Shown here one piece after another: positions 34,024 to 42,515 of a stretch of DNA of 56,593 nt. Position 1 is the stretch's first letter; each line of letters begins with the position of its first letter. Source of the stretch: an uncultured Clostridia bacterium (GTDB taxonomy: Bacteria; Bacillota; Clostridia; Oscillospirales; Acutalibacteraceae); the NCBI GenBank assembly GCA_937916395.1, contig CALFTN010000001.1:1-56593 (forward strand), in the 5' to 3' direction. The position numbers were made by a program, and so were the translations under genes. The notes beneath the pieces are model-generated. The model was not told the origin of the DNA, did no database searches, and was given only the letters and a program-made list of their open reading frames with translations.

Positions 34024-34899
34024 TTACTCCGCCACTTTCGGATTAAAGTCTGTTGCAACCTTTACATAGGTTTTTTTGACTTTATTTCCTTTTATTTTTT
34101 TGTACTCCTGAGAATTTTCAATTTCTTCCACTGTTCTCTTTGAATCACCAATTTCGGATTTCGTTTCTATTTTTATTTCAAAACTATCATCACCATGAAT
34201 TTTTACACCTTCATCAGTTTTTACACTCTCAGTTTCTTTAACATTTGTTTCTGAACTTTCACTTTTGATTTCAGTTTCAATCCCAGACTCTTCGCCTCGT
34301 AAAATCTCACGCTGTGCTTCCTTAATTGCTTGTTCTGCTTCAAATTTCTCTGCGTCAGTAGGCAATTTGTCAAATTCTCCACTCTCAATAAATTTGGTGG
34401 TAATTCTTTCAATCTGCTGAATTTTATTGAGTTCTGCCTGTGCAAGAGCTAATCTTGCACCCTCTGGCACACCTGCTCTTTCAGCAGATTGTATTTTAGC
34501 GATAGAAGCATTTATTTTGTTCATTTTAAGACGACGAACTTCGTCTTTTGTTTCACATCGTCTTAACTCTTCTTCGTAAGCTTCAGCTTCTCTTTCAGCA
34601 TTAACAACTTGTTGATATAAAGTCGGGTTTGTCTTTTGCAAATAGAGCATTTCGTTAGCAGAAAGTTTACCTCCAGCTTGCCATTTGCTCATAATTCTCT
34701 GAAGAGTTTCGTCGCCATTTTGTTCTTCTAACTTCTCAAAAAAACTTTTATACTCTGCATTTTTTCTCTGAAGTTCTGTCATATCTTCGGTTATGGCATT
34801 TTTCTTTTTATATTGCCATTGTTTTTCTAAAGCACCATTTTTCTTTATATGATTCAAAGAAGTCATTAAATTAAAACTACTTATATCTACAAAACTCAA
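34024..34899 (-). CDS. Coiled-coil protein of unknown function, paralogue B
   Basis: 291 residues, no signal peptide or membrane helix. About 30% of residues are charged, and residues 40-205 are strongly helical with coiled-coil character. Conserved blocks shared with the upstream paralogue are SS(F)xLMTSxNH near the N-terminus, LSANEMLYLQKTNPTLYQ, RRLKMNKINASIA and KFIESG..D.LPTDAEKF. The C-terminal 85 residues are acidic and of low complexity, ending in KVKKTYVKV. TTG 34899 matches the paralogue's start and has GAGGG at normal distance; GTG 34908 overlaps that site. It lies 35 bases after its paralogue, a recent-looking tandem duplication that has since diverged. Function unknown. Confidence 0.75.
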   Translation of the reverse strand: MSFVDISSFNLMTSLNHIKKNGALEKQWQYKKKNAITEDMTELQRKNAEYKSFFEKLEEQNGDETLQRIMSKWQAGGKLSANEMLYLQKTNPTLYQQVVNAEREAEAYEEELRRCETKDEVRRLKMNKINASIAKIQSAERAGVPEGARLALAQAELNKIQQIERITTKFIESGEFDKLPTDAEKFEAEQAIKEAQREILRGEESGIETEIKSESSETNVKETESVKTDEGVKIHGDDSFEIKIETKSEIGDSKRTVEEIENSQEYKKIKGNKVKKTYVKVATDFNPKVAE

Positions 34900-34934
34900 T
34901 TTCGTCACCCTCTTTCTTTCACATTCACATTATA

Positions 34935-35828
34935 TTACTCTGTAATATTATAATCTAACACTGCTTTAACATAAGCCTTTTTAACTTTTGAATTTTTAAT
35001 TTTTCTGAATTCGTCAGAAAGTTCAATTTCAGTTTGGTTGCGTTTATTGTCACCGATTTGAAATTTTTCTGTATCTTTTTTACCTACAAGCTTTTCTACG
35101 GCTTCAGAAAGTTCATCGTTAGCCACAGTTTTTACTGACGACTGACCACTGACGACTGACTCACTAACCTCTGTTTTTCCTACATCTCCCACTTCTTGTT
35201 TCTTGTTTTCTGCACCCTGTAACTCTTCTCTCTTTGCTTCTTCCAATTCTTTTTCCGTCTGGAATTTTTCTGCATCTGTAGGAAGAGCAGCATAAGCACC
35301 ACTTTCAATGAATTTAGTAGTGATTTTTTCAATCTCGCGCATTTTCGCCTGCTCAGCCTGAGCAAACGCCAATTTATCTGCATCAGAGATATTAGGGTTA
35401 CTCTCAACAGAACGAATACTTGCAACTGAAGCATTTATTTTATTCATTTTAATTCGTTGTGCTTCATCCTTTGTTTTGCAACGTTTTAAATCCTCTTCAT
35501 ACTGCTTAGCTTCAGCTTCTATTGCACGCATTTTCTGATAAAGAACAGGGTTTTTCTTTTGCAAATATTGCATCTCCTGCTCTGTTAATTTACTACCGGC
35601 ATAGATTTTATTTGTTATTCTTTGCATCTCTTTATCTTCGGGATGCAATTCCTGTTGCTCTTTATATGCATTAATAAAATTTACATTATCCTTCTGGCGT
35701 TCAGTTAAGCCATCAGTAGAAAAACCCTCTTGCTTTCTTTTTTCCCATTTACTTTCAAGCTTAGCGTTTTTTCTTAGATGATTAATAGAAGTCATAAGAC
35801 TGAAACTGCTTGTATCTATAAAGCTCAT
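34935..35828 (-). CDS. Coiled-coil protein of unknown function, paralogue A
   Basis: 297 residues, aligned along its length with the product of 34024-34899. It begins MSFIDTSSFSLMTSINHLRK and shares LTEQEMQYLQKKNPVLYQKM, RIKMNKINASVASI, KFIESGAYAALPTDAEKFQ and the ending KVKKAYVKA. It is mainly charged helix with a variable acidic linker. Around residues 220-232 (SVVSGQSSVKTV) the DNA is a copy of the GTCAGTGG-type repeat found elsewhere between genes, so a mobile repeat seems to have become coding. A 29-bp motif shared with flaB and the flgM operon lies 65 bases upstream, which suggests flagellar co-regulation. Function unknown. Confidence 0.8.
   Translation of the reverse strand: MSFIDTSSFSLMTSINHLRKNAKLESKWEKRKQEGFSTDGLTERQKDNVNFINAYKEQQELHPEDKEMQRITNKIYAGSKLTEQEMQYLQKKNPVLYQKMRAIEAEAKQYEEDLKRCKTKDEAQRIKMNKINASVASIRSVESNPNISDADKLAFAQAEQAKMREIEKITTKFIESGAYAALPTDAEKFQTEKELEEAKREELQGAENKKQEVGDVGKTEVSESVVSGQSSVKTVANDELSEAVEKLVGKKDTEKFQIGDNKRNQTEIELSDEFRKIKNSKVKKAYVKAVLDYNITE
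35131..35170. repeat. Octamer-type repeat inside a coding region
   Basis: ACTGACG, ACTGACC, ACTGACG and ACTGACTC words match the repeats at 2453-2650 and 3541-3585. Here they are read through in frame by the coiled-coil gene. Confidence 0.5.
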
Positions 35829-35892
35829 TAAGGCACCTACTTTCGTAAAATTTTAACTAACAACCAACAGGATATAATTACCCTCTAATAAC

Positions 35893-35921
35893 GTTATTCC
35901 ACGATTTTCCTGTTATTAAAG
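35893..35921 (-). promoter_or_regulatory. Shared flagellar promoter-like motif, copy upstream of the coiled-coil pair
   Basis: From 35921 on the minus strand: CTTTA, T at position 7, AAA at 15-17, CG at 19-20, GAA at 23-25, AA at 27-28, the same 16 positions as at 2332-2360 and 47890-47918. It lies just past the terminator of the histidine kinase, where a promoter for the next gene is expected. Confidence 0.5.
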
Positions 35922-35923
35922 CA

Positions 35924-35958
35924 AAAATCCTTGAAAACATAAAATTTTCAAGGATTTT
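35924..35958 (-). terminator. Terminator of the hybrid histidine kinase gene
   Basis: AAAATCCTTGAAAA (35924-35937) pairs with TTTTCAAGGATTTT (35945-35958), 7 bases past the stop codon, with TTTTTGCTTT after it on the minus strand. Confidence 0.8.
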
Positions 35959-35964
35959 CTGTTT

Positions 35965-38900
35965 TTATTCTTTTATTATTTCAATAGATAAAATTCTATA
36001 AAGCTCGTCCACATCAAAAGGCTTACCAATATGCGTGGTCATTCCAGCATTTATAGCGTCTTCTATATCTCGCTTAGCCGTGTTCGCACTCATTGCGATT
36101 ATCGGCACCCGTTTAGAATCAAGACGTTCTAAGTTACGGATAAATTTTGTAGCCTCCAAGCCATCTAATACAGGCATTCGAATATCCATAAGAATTGCAT
36201 CATAATAGCCCTCATCAGAGATATTGAACTTATCAAGTCCAATTTCTCCATTCTCTGCACACTCTACCATAACACCTTTTTTTTCTAATAATCTTACTGC
36301 TATCTGGCTATTCATACTATTATCTTCACAAAGAAGCACTCTTTTACCCTTTAATATCTTGTCACACTCATCCTCGGTAATTTTTCCTGTTTCAAGTGCA
36401 GATATTCCTTCTAGCTCAACCTCCTGCAAAGCAAGCTCAACAACAAATTCACTACCTTCGCCCACTTCACTGTTAACGGAAATAGTTCCGCCCATAAGTT
36501 CAACAACATACTTTGTAATAAATAGTCCTAAGCCTGTACCAGAAATATTCGCTGAGTCTGGTGTTTTTTCTCTTTCAAACTGTTTGAACATTTTCTTTTG
36601 GAAATCCTTGCTCATACCAATACCAGTATCCTTAACAATAAAGCGTAAAGCAACAACTCCATCCTTTCTGCCAAGAACTTCCACATTAAAATCAATTTTA
36701 CCTTGCTCTGGTGTGAACTTAACAGCATTTGAAAGAAGATTAAAGAAAATTTGATTAAATCTTAATTTATCAGTACTTATATATCTCGCAGCAGCCTTAT
36801 CTACAGACATATTGAATTCGATTTTTTTCGCCTCACAGAGCGAACGAACTACCGAATCAACATAATGCTTAAATTCTTCTATGGAATAAGGCTCATACTT
36901 AAGTGTCAACACATTTTTTTCAATCTGTGAGCTATCAAGAGCATCGTTTATTAAACCCAACAAAAAGTGTGCCGAAGCATCAATATTAGAAAAATATTTT
37001 CTTATAATTTCATCCTTGCTTTCATCAGCACCTAATGCCGACATACCAATAATAGCATTCATTGGTGTTCTCATATCATGACTTATGCTTGCAAAAAAGT
37101 CGGTCTTTGCTTCGTTTGCTTTTTTTGCCTCATCAATAGCTTTTTTAAGTTTTTTCTCTTTTTTCTGACCTTCTCTTACAATAACGTCAACATTTGACCT
37201 TGTTGAAAGCAAAATATCATTACGGTCATTAAACAACGGCTTAATTACCATACTGTTATATTCTTCGTTGCCGTTTCTATCGAGACCTAAGAATTGAAAC
37301 TCTACAATTCCATTCTTTTTAATAGCAGAGCTAATATAGTCGAGTGTCATATACTTTTTAACTCTCTTGCGGTCACCATCTGTAACACGTTTTTCGCAGA
37401 ATATTTCCATACCCTTTTCAAAAGCGAAGCTGTTATTAAACTGACTTATATTTGTAGCCAATGAATAAAAACGAGTATAGGTATCGTGAACAGTATCAAT
37501 CACACCAACCTCAAGATAGTTCTGTGAAAGTATATTTTCAGAAATAATTGCTGACATTTTTTCTTTTGTAATATCTTTATTATAGAAGAATGCAAGAATG
37601 TTTCCTGTTTTTGGACTCTTAAGAAGATTTACGTCAACACAAACCCATATTCTATTGCCATCGTTAAGCTTTGCCTGATATTCCTCTCTTACCTCTGTAA
37701 TGCCTTTTTCAAACAAGTTAAGAAGGTTTTCTACTGAAAGCTTTTGTGCCTGTTCATCTGTCATTTCACACTCTTCAAGGAAAAACATTGAGCGTTCACG
37801 ATAATCAATAGTAGTAATAATTTTTTCATCTTTTACATACGATTCGCCATATCTTAAATTCTCAAGCAACCCTAATGTAAGGTTAACACAAGAGGTAGAA
37901 ATTATGTTATCACCCATTTTATTACGGAAAGCAAGTTCTTCTCTGAAACGTTTTTCTGTAAACTTCTGTTCAGTAATATCACGACTCATACCATAAGCCG
38001 TAATAGCATTTCCTGCTTCGTCACGAACAACTGAATAAGATATTTCAACACATCTTTTTATATTTGATGCAGATTCAAGCATCCAGAATGTGCCAGTTAA
38101 TTCTTTTTCTTCACCAAAATTAACGCGATTATAAAATTCCTTAAATTCTTCTATTTGTTCTTCAATTACTGTGCCATTATTAAAAAGCCTGTCTGGATAA
38201 TCGTAAAGAATAACCTCTCTACCAATTTCACCGATTTCTGTGCCCTGTGGGTAACGAGCACATTTGTTTTTTACATCATACTCCCACACAAGCATTTTAG
38301 CTCCATTGATTGCAAGTTTAAAACGATTTTCAGTATCCTTAAGCTTTTGTTTGTTTTCTATATTTTCAGTTACATCGTGGCACACACCAACCAACGCAAT
38401 TTTATCCTGTACCTTTACAACTTTGCCGTTATCTTTTATCCATATAAATCTACCATTTTTCTTCCTTACACGATATGTAAGTTCATACTTTTCTCCTAGT
38501 TCAGTACAGCTTTTTAAATACTCTTCTACACGAGGTAAATCATCACGATAAACAATGTTTGTAATCTGGTTATTCATATCTAATAAAAGTTCTTTTTTAT
38601 TAGAGTAACCAAGTATTCTTACAAAATTATCGTCTACGACATAAAGTGGAAAGCCATCTTCATTAAAGCAACCTAAAATACCCGCGCTTACCCCTTCACT
38701 TAATATATCGCGATACAACTCTGCTTCGTAGCCTAACTCGACTTCATCTACAAAATAACGCAAGGGCATTGAATTTCTATCAACTACAGTAATATTCAGC
38801 ATAGAAATTTTCAATTCATCATTATTCTCAACTACCACAGCAGAAATTCGCAAAACTAACACCTGCTCTGTTTCGTTGTGTTTTACCTCCGTAACAAAGT

Positions 38901-39162
38901 TAACTAAATAAATATTTGGTGAAATAAATTTTTCTGATTCTTCGCTGAAGGTTAAAGTACAACTTACATTTGTTAGCGTCAAGAAAGTTTTTAAAGCCGC
39001 TTTAATTGCAGGCAAACCATGAATACTACCATTCTGTACTAAACCATATATATCTGCATCATCAGTAAAATTTTTGTAGCTTTCATCAATATTCTTCTCT
39101 TCAAGATGTGAAGAAAATATATTTTCTACGAAATTTACAACTCTAAAATTGGTCTCACTCAT
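35965..39162 (-). CDS. Hybrid sensor histidine kinase with SnoaL-like and PAS domains
   Basis: 1065 residues. Residues 1-145 look like a SnoaL/NTF2-type fold (YKNFTDDADIYGLVQNGSIHGLPAIKAALKTF). Several PAS domains follow (clear at about 155-275 and 280-400, weaker to 670). HisKA has SHDMRTP with phospho-acceptor His695, the ATPase domain has NAVKFTPEQG and GTGLGLFITK, and a receiver domain ends the protein with acceptor Asp993 in LMDIRMP. No membrane helix is seen, so it is a cytoplasmic sensor. No output regulator lies beside it; the phosphate may pass to a separate HPt protein, or the protein may act by binding partners. It has its own promoter at 39207-39235. Confidence 0.9.
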   Translation of the reverse strand: MSETNFRVVNFVENIFSSHLEEKNIDESYKNFTDDADIYGLVQNGSIHGLPAIKAALKTFLTLTNVSCTLTFSEESEKFISPNIYLVNFVTEVKHNETEQVLVLRISAVVVENNDELKISMLNITVVDRNSMPLRYFVDEVELGYEAELYRDILSEGVSAGILGCFNEDGFPLYVVDDNFVRILGYSNKKELLLDMNNQITNIVYRDDLPRVEEYLKSCTELGEKYELTYRVRKKNGRFIWIKDNGKVVKVQDKIALVGVCHDVTENIENKQKLKDTENRFKLAINGAKMLVWEYDVKNKCARYPQGTEIGEIGREVILYDYPDRLFNNGTVIEEQIEEFKEFYNRVNFGEEKELTGTFWMLESASNIKRCVEISYSVVRDEAGNAITAYGMSRDITEQKFTEKRFREELAFRNKMGDNIISTSCVNLTLGLLENLRYGESYVKDEKIITTIDYRERSMFFLEECEMTDEQAQKLSVENLLNLFEKGITEVREEYQAKLNDGNRIWVCVDVNLLKSPKTGNILAFFYNKDITKEKMSAIISENILSQNYLEVGVIDTVHDTYTRFYSLATNISQFNNSFAFEKGMEIFCEKRVTDGDRKRVKKYMTLDYISSAIKKNGIVEFQFLGLDRNGNEEYNSMVIKPLFNDRNDILLSTRSNVDVIVREGQKKEKKLKKAIDEAKKANEAKTDFFASISHDMRTPMNAIIGMSALGADESKDEIIRKYFSNIDASAHFLLGLINDALDSSQIEKNVLTLKYEPYSIEEFKHYVDSVVRSLCEAKKIEFNMSVDKAAARYISTDKLRFNQIFFNLLSNAVKFTPEQGKIDFNVEVLGRKDGVVALRFIVKDTGIGMSKDFQKKMFKQFEREKTPDSANISGTGLGLFITKYVVELMGGTISVNSEVGEGSEFVVELALQEVELEGISALETGKITEDECDKILKGKRVLLCEDNSMNSQIAVRLLEKKGVMVECAENGEIGLDKFNISDEGYYDAILMDIRMPVLDGLEATKFIRNLERLDSKRVPIIAMSANTAKRDIEDAINAGMTTHIGKPFDVDELYRILSIEIIKE

Positions 39163-39206
39163 TTTACCGCCCCCATAAAAGTGTAAACTCAGCCAATCTT
39201 AGTGTA

Positions 39207-39235
39207 ATTTTAACATAAAAAAAGCATTATATCAA
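39207..39235 (-). promoter_or_regulatory. Promoter of the hybrid kinase gene
   Basis: On the minus strand, TTGATA (39230-39235), a 17-bp spacer ending in TGT (extended -10) and TAAAAT (39207-39212). The -35 lies inside the 42-bp palindrome. Confidence 0.6.
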
Positions 39236-39265
39236 TATTTTTTGTAAAAAACATTGATATAATGC
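39224..39265 (-). terminator. Second terminator of the flagellar operon, a 42-bp palindrome
   Basis: Two 20-base arms (39224-39243 and 39246-39265) are complementary except for one position, around a 2-base centre. On the minus strand seven T follow directly, as in an intrinsic terminator. It lies right behind the terminator at 39271-39300, so the two act in tandem. Confidence 0.65.
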
Positions 39266-39270
39266 ACAAA

Positions 39271-39300
39271 AAAACTTCCTGAAAAAATTCAGGAAGTTTT
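39271..39300 (-). terminator. First terminator of the flagellar operon
   Basis: AAAACTTCCTGAA (39271-39283) pairs with TTCAGGAAGTTTT (39288-39300), 6 bases past the flgC stop, with a T-run on the minus strand. Confidence 0.85.
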
Positions 39301-39305
39301 TAAAT

Positions 39306-39728
39306 TTATTTTTTCAATTCTAATGTCTTTGTAATCATAGACTTTACAACAGATAAAGCTGTTAAGTTTGCCTGATATGCATTTGAAGCCGCCATCAAAT
39401 CAATCATTTCTTCCGTTGTGTCAACATTTGAATATGTAACATAGCCGTTTTCATCTGCAAGTGGATTTGTTGGGTCATAAACCTTAGTAAACTCACGTTC
39501 ACTTTCAACAACCTCAGCAATTCTTACGCCACCACCCTGAGCATTTGAAAGCTCATCAGCAAAAGTCATTGCACGTTCCTGCAAAACAACCTGCTGTCTT
39601 CTGTATGGCTCACCACTCTCAGTCATTGTTGTCTTTTCATTTGCTATGTTTTGTGTGATAATATCTGTTCTGAAACGTTCTGCTGTTAAAGCTGAACCAA
39701 CTATATTTAAAGAATTACAAAATCCCAT
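39306..39728 (-). CDS. flgC: Flagellar basal-body rod protein FlgC
   Basis: 140 residues, a proximal rod protein. The N-terminus MGFCNSLNIVGSALTAERFR, then DIITQNIANEKTT and the C-terminal AASNAYQANLTALSVVKSMI, are the conserved coiled-coil ends of rod proteins. ATG 39728 is preferred to an in-frame ATG at 39734 because GGGTG then has normal spacing. It is the last gene of the operon; fliE, its usual neighbour, does not follow. Confidence 0.94.
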   Translation of the reverse strand: MGFCNSLNIVGSALTAERFRTDIITQNIANEKTTMTESGEPYRRQQVVLQERAMTFADELSNAQGGGVRIAEVVESEREFTKVYDPTNPLADENGYVTYSNVDTTEEMIDLMAASNAYQANLTALSVVKSMITKTLELKK

Positions 39729-39740
39729 AATCATTCACCC

Positions 39741-40100
39741 TTATTTCATATTACTGTTTAATACGTAACCGAATTTATCAAATTCTGATTTAACCTTACC
39801 AAGCAACATACTATATTGCGCATAAGATTTATAAAGCTCAATACTCTCTTTTTCCATATTAACATTATTGCCATCAGAGCGAGTAGAAGCTGTTTCATCT
39901 TCAACAACCTGTGTTTCAATAATATTCTGGGCAGTAACATTACGTCTTTCTTCGCTCAAAACATTAACAAAATCAAGTTGCTTTGCCTTATAGCCCGGAG
40001 TTTCAACGTTTGCAATATTCTGCATGTGAAGCTCTTGCTTTGTCCAAGTAAGATTTGTCCCCGCTTCAAGTAATTTGAAATTATATGAATTAAAAAACAT
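39741..40100 (-). CDS. flgB: Flagellar basal-body rod protein FlgB
   Basis: 119 residues, a proximal rod protein. MQNIANVETPGYKAKQLDF is the rod signature, and the C-terminal ESIELYKSYAQYSMLLGKVK fits FlgB. AAGGAG precedes ATG 40100. It is followed by flgC after 12 bases. Confidence 0.93.
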   Translation of the reverse strand: MFFNSYNFKLLEAGTNLTWTKQELHMQNIANVETPGYKAKQLDFVNVLSEERRNVTAQNIIETQVVEDETASTRSDGNNVNMEKESIELYKSYAQYSMLLGKVKSEFDKFGYVLNSNMK

Positions 40101-40128
40101 AGTAGGGTTCTCCTTTTAAAATTAAACC

Positions 40129-40527
40129 TTATACTACTGCACCAGAGGTACGAGCGATTTTATCAGCCTGAACGTATGTATCACGAAGCTCTTTTATCAT
40201 AACTATAACATCATCAACCTGAGAAAAATCTTTTTTGATATTTGCCTGAATTGCAACATTCAAGAAATACTCATAAAGCTGATCAAGATTTTTAGAAATG
40301 TCATATTTAAAATCAAGATTACCTCTTAAATATCTGAAAATCGCCTGTGCCTTCTGAAGATTTTTATTAACTGACACAATATCGTTTTTGCTGTGTGCAA
40401 TCTTTGCTAATTCAAAATCTTTCATTGCGGCATCATATAATGCAGTAAGCATTTCAACAGCAGTCATTGACATAACAGATTGTTGCTGATACTGCTGTCT
40501 GTACTGTTGGTACGGATTGTTTACCAT
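40129..40527 (-). CDS. fliS: Flagellin chaperone FliS
   Basis: 132 residues, all helical. It binds the C-terminus of flagellin in the cytoplasm and delivers it to the export gate. PYQQYRQQYQQQ and SVMSMTAVEMLTALYDAAMKDFELAK are typical, and the spacing YLRGNLDFKYDISKNLDQLYEYF is well kept. It lies directly after fliD, as in most Firmicutes. Confidence 0.95.
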   Translation of the reverse strand: MVNNPYQQYRQQYQQQSVMSMTAVEMLTALYDAAMKDFELAKIAHSKNDIVSVNKNLQKAQAIFRYLRGNLDFKYDISKNLDQLYEYFLNVAIQANIKKDFSQVDDVIVMIKELRDTYVQADKIARTSGAVV

Positions 40528-40563
40528 AATACACCCTCATTTTATACTATTTCTACGAAAAAA

Positions 40564-42495
40564 TCAATAGGTAAATTGTTGACCTAAATATGCACTCTGT
40601 GAACTGTAGTTTGAAATGATGCTTTCCATAGCATTAAATTGCTTCCAATATCTGTCTTTTTCTTTATTATATCTTGTATTGAGAAGTGAAATTCTATCAT
40701 CAATTCTTTTAAGCTCAGCAGCAAGTGTTGATTGAGTCTGAGTAGCCTTAGATTCTTTTGCACCTGCCATACGAACCAATTCACCAGGTGTAGCAGCACT
40801 TACTTTTGCGGTTTCATCCATAATATCAGTAAGCTTTTCTGCAAGACCATTTTCACCTGTAAATAATTTTTCAACCTCTTCCATATTATTGTTAAGTGCT
40901 TCTCTTAAAGCATCCTCATCAATAACAAGCTTGCCCTTATCATCTTTATTGCTTGAAGTTTCAATACCAATATTATAAAGAGCAACAGAAGATGTGTTTG
41001 AACGTGTATAAAGAGCACTTCTCATATCCTGAAGGAAATTACGGATTGTAGGGTCACGATAAAGAAGACCTTGTTTAGATTTTTCTTCCCATAACTCAAT
41101 CTGCTTGTCAGTCATGTCAGCTCTTTGTGCATCTGTAAGAGGAGCATATTTACGGTATGTAGGCTCCGCATCAACATAACCATTAAGCTTTTCAATCATT
41201 TTATTGTATTCTTCAACAAATGATTTGATTGTCTCAAATACAGCCTCTGTGTCACGCTCTGTAGAAACAGTTGTTTCTTCATAACCGATTACATTACCAG
41301 ACGCATCATATTTTGATGCACTTACCGCTGTAAGCTGTAATGAAATACCATCAACAGTAAAATTATTTGAAGTTCTTGAAAATTCAGTACCATTAATAGA
41401 AACAAGTGCATCTGTGCCTGCTTTTACAGCTGATTGATTTAAAACACCATCTGTAAAATTATCAGCACCGAAAATCTTAGATAAGAAATCACCGGATGTT
41501 TCTGTTATATTGATACCATATTTTGAACCAGATTCTGTAGCCTCTATTGAGAAAGAGTCAGAAATTGAAGAATAAGAAAGCTTAACACCTGCATCACTCT
41601 TGTTTATTGCACTTATAACATCTGCAACAGTGTTGTCTTTAGTAAACTCAAATTTCTCACCATTAATTTCAAATGAGAAATTGTCACCTGTAAGCCCTAA
41701 TGAGCTCAACTTTGAAGATGTGCTGATTCTTGTAGATGCACCAGGTTCAAGACCGAGTGCTGAAGCATTTGAACCAGTAACCTTTAATTCATGACCAGCT
41801 TCGCCATTAAAATCAACTGCTAAGCTTACATTCTTAACGCCATCTGTCTCAGTTGTGTTTAACTTAACATAACCACCAAATTTCTGAGAGATGTCTTTTT
41901 CTAAAGCATCTAAAACAGCATCTTCTGTAATTTCACCAGAAGCGTTTGTTATATCTTCTTTCTTTAATGTAATACTCTTCTGAGCACCATCTAGTGAAAG
42001 TGTAAATGTGAATTCGCCTTGAGAATCAATTATTGATTTTATTGCATCAACATCAATTTTTCCGCCTTTGAGAACAGACTCACCACTTACATTAACAGAA
42101 GATGAAAGCTTTGCTTTAGAAGCAAGCTGCTTTACAATAATATTCATATCTTCTGTAGTAGCACCTGCAGCAGTAGAAGTAATTTTAACCGCACTGCCAC
42201 TTGTAACACGTGATGTCATAGCATTAAAGAATGCTGATGATGCTAAGTTATTCTTTGCACTTGCACCAAATGCTGTATTAAAGTATTTACTTGAAAAACT
42301 ATTAATTTGTGTAATAACATCTCTATAGTTTTCTATTTTCCATTCTGTTTGTGTTTTTATTGCTTTTTGTTTATCTATTTTTGATTGAGTGCCAGACAAT
42401 AATTTTTCAACTAACTGGTCAGTATCCATACCAGAAATCATACCTGAGAAACCATTGTTTGAACTAACAGATGATGTTGAATTTACACTACTCAT
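40564..42495 (-). CDS. fliD: Flagellar filament cap protein FliD
   Basis: 643 residues. It caps the growing filament and folds arriving flagellin. The N-terminus FSGMISGMDTDQLVEKLLSG is diagnostic, the middle holds repeated beta domains, and the C-terminal part (IDDRISLLNTRYNKEKDRYWKQFNAMESIISNYSSQSAYLGQQF, shown here only as its motif pattern) has the helical FliD_C character. AAGGAG precedes ATG 42495. Confidence 0.95.
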   Translation of the reverse strand: MSSVNSTSSVSSNNGFSGMISGMDTDQLVEKLLSGTQSKIDKQKAIKTQTEWKIENYRDVITQINSFSSKYFNTAFGASAKNNLASSAFFNAMTSRVTSGSAVKITSTAAGATTEDMNIIVKQLASKAKLSSSVNVSGESVLKGGKIDVDAIKSIIDSQGEFTFTLSLDGAQKSITLKKEDITNASGEITEDAVLDALEKDISQKFGGYVKLNTTETDGVKNVSLAVDFNGEAGHELKVTGSNASALGLEPGASTRISTSSKLSSLGLTGDNFSFEINGEKFEFTKDNTVADVISAINKSDAGVKLSYSSISDSFSIEATESGSKYGINITETSGDFLSKIFGADNFTDGVLNQSAVKAGTDALVSINGTEFSRTSNNFTVDGISLQLTAVSASKYDASGNVIGYEETTVSTERDTEAVFETIKSFVEEYNKMIEKLNGYVDAEPTYRKYAPLTDAQRADMTDKQIELWEEKSKQGLLYRDPTIRNFLQDMRSALYTRSNTSSVALYNIGIETSSNKDDKGKLVIDEDALREALNNNMEEVEKLFTGENGLAEKLTDIMDETAKVSAATPGELVRMAGAKESKATQTQSTLAAELKRIDDRISLLNTRYNKEKDRYWKQFNAMESIISNYSSQSAYLGQQFTY

Positions 42496-42515
42496 AAAAA
42501 CGACTCCTTTTCTAA

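Noticed and set aside
38155..38551. Plus-strand frames opposite the hybrid kinase
   Set aside because: They are mirror frames of a clear PAS-domain coding region with no ribosome binding site or recognisable product.
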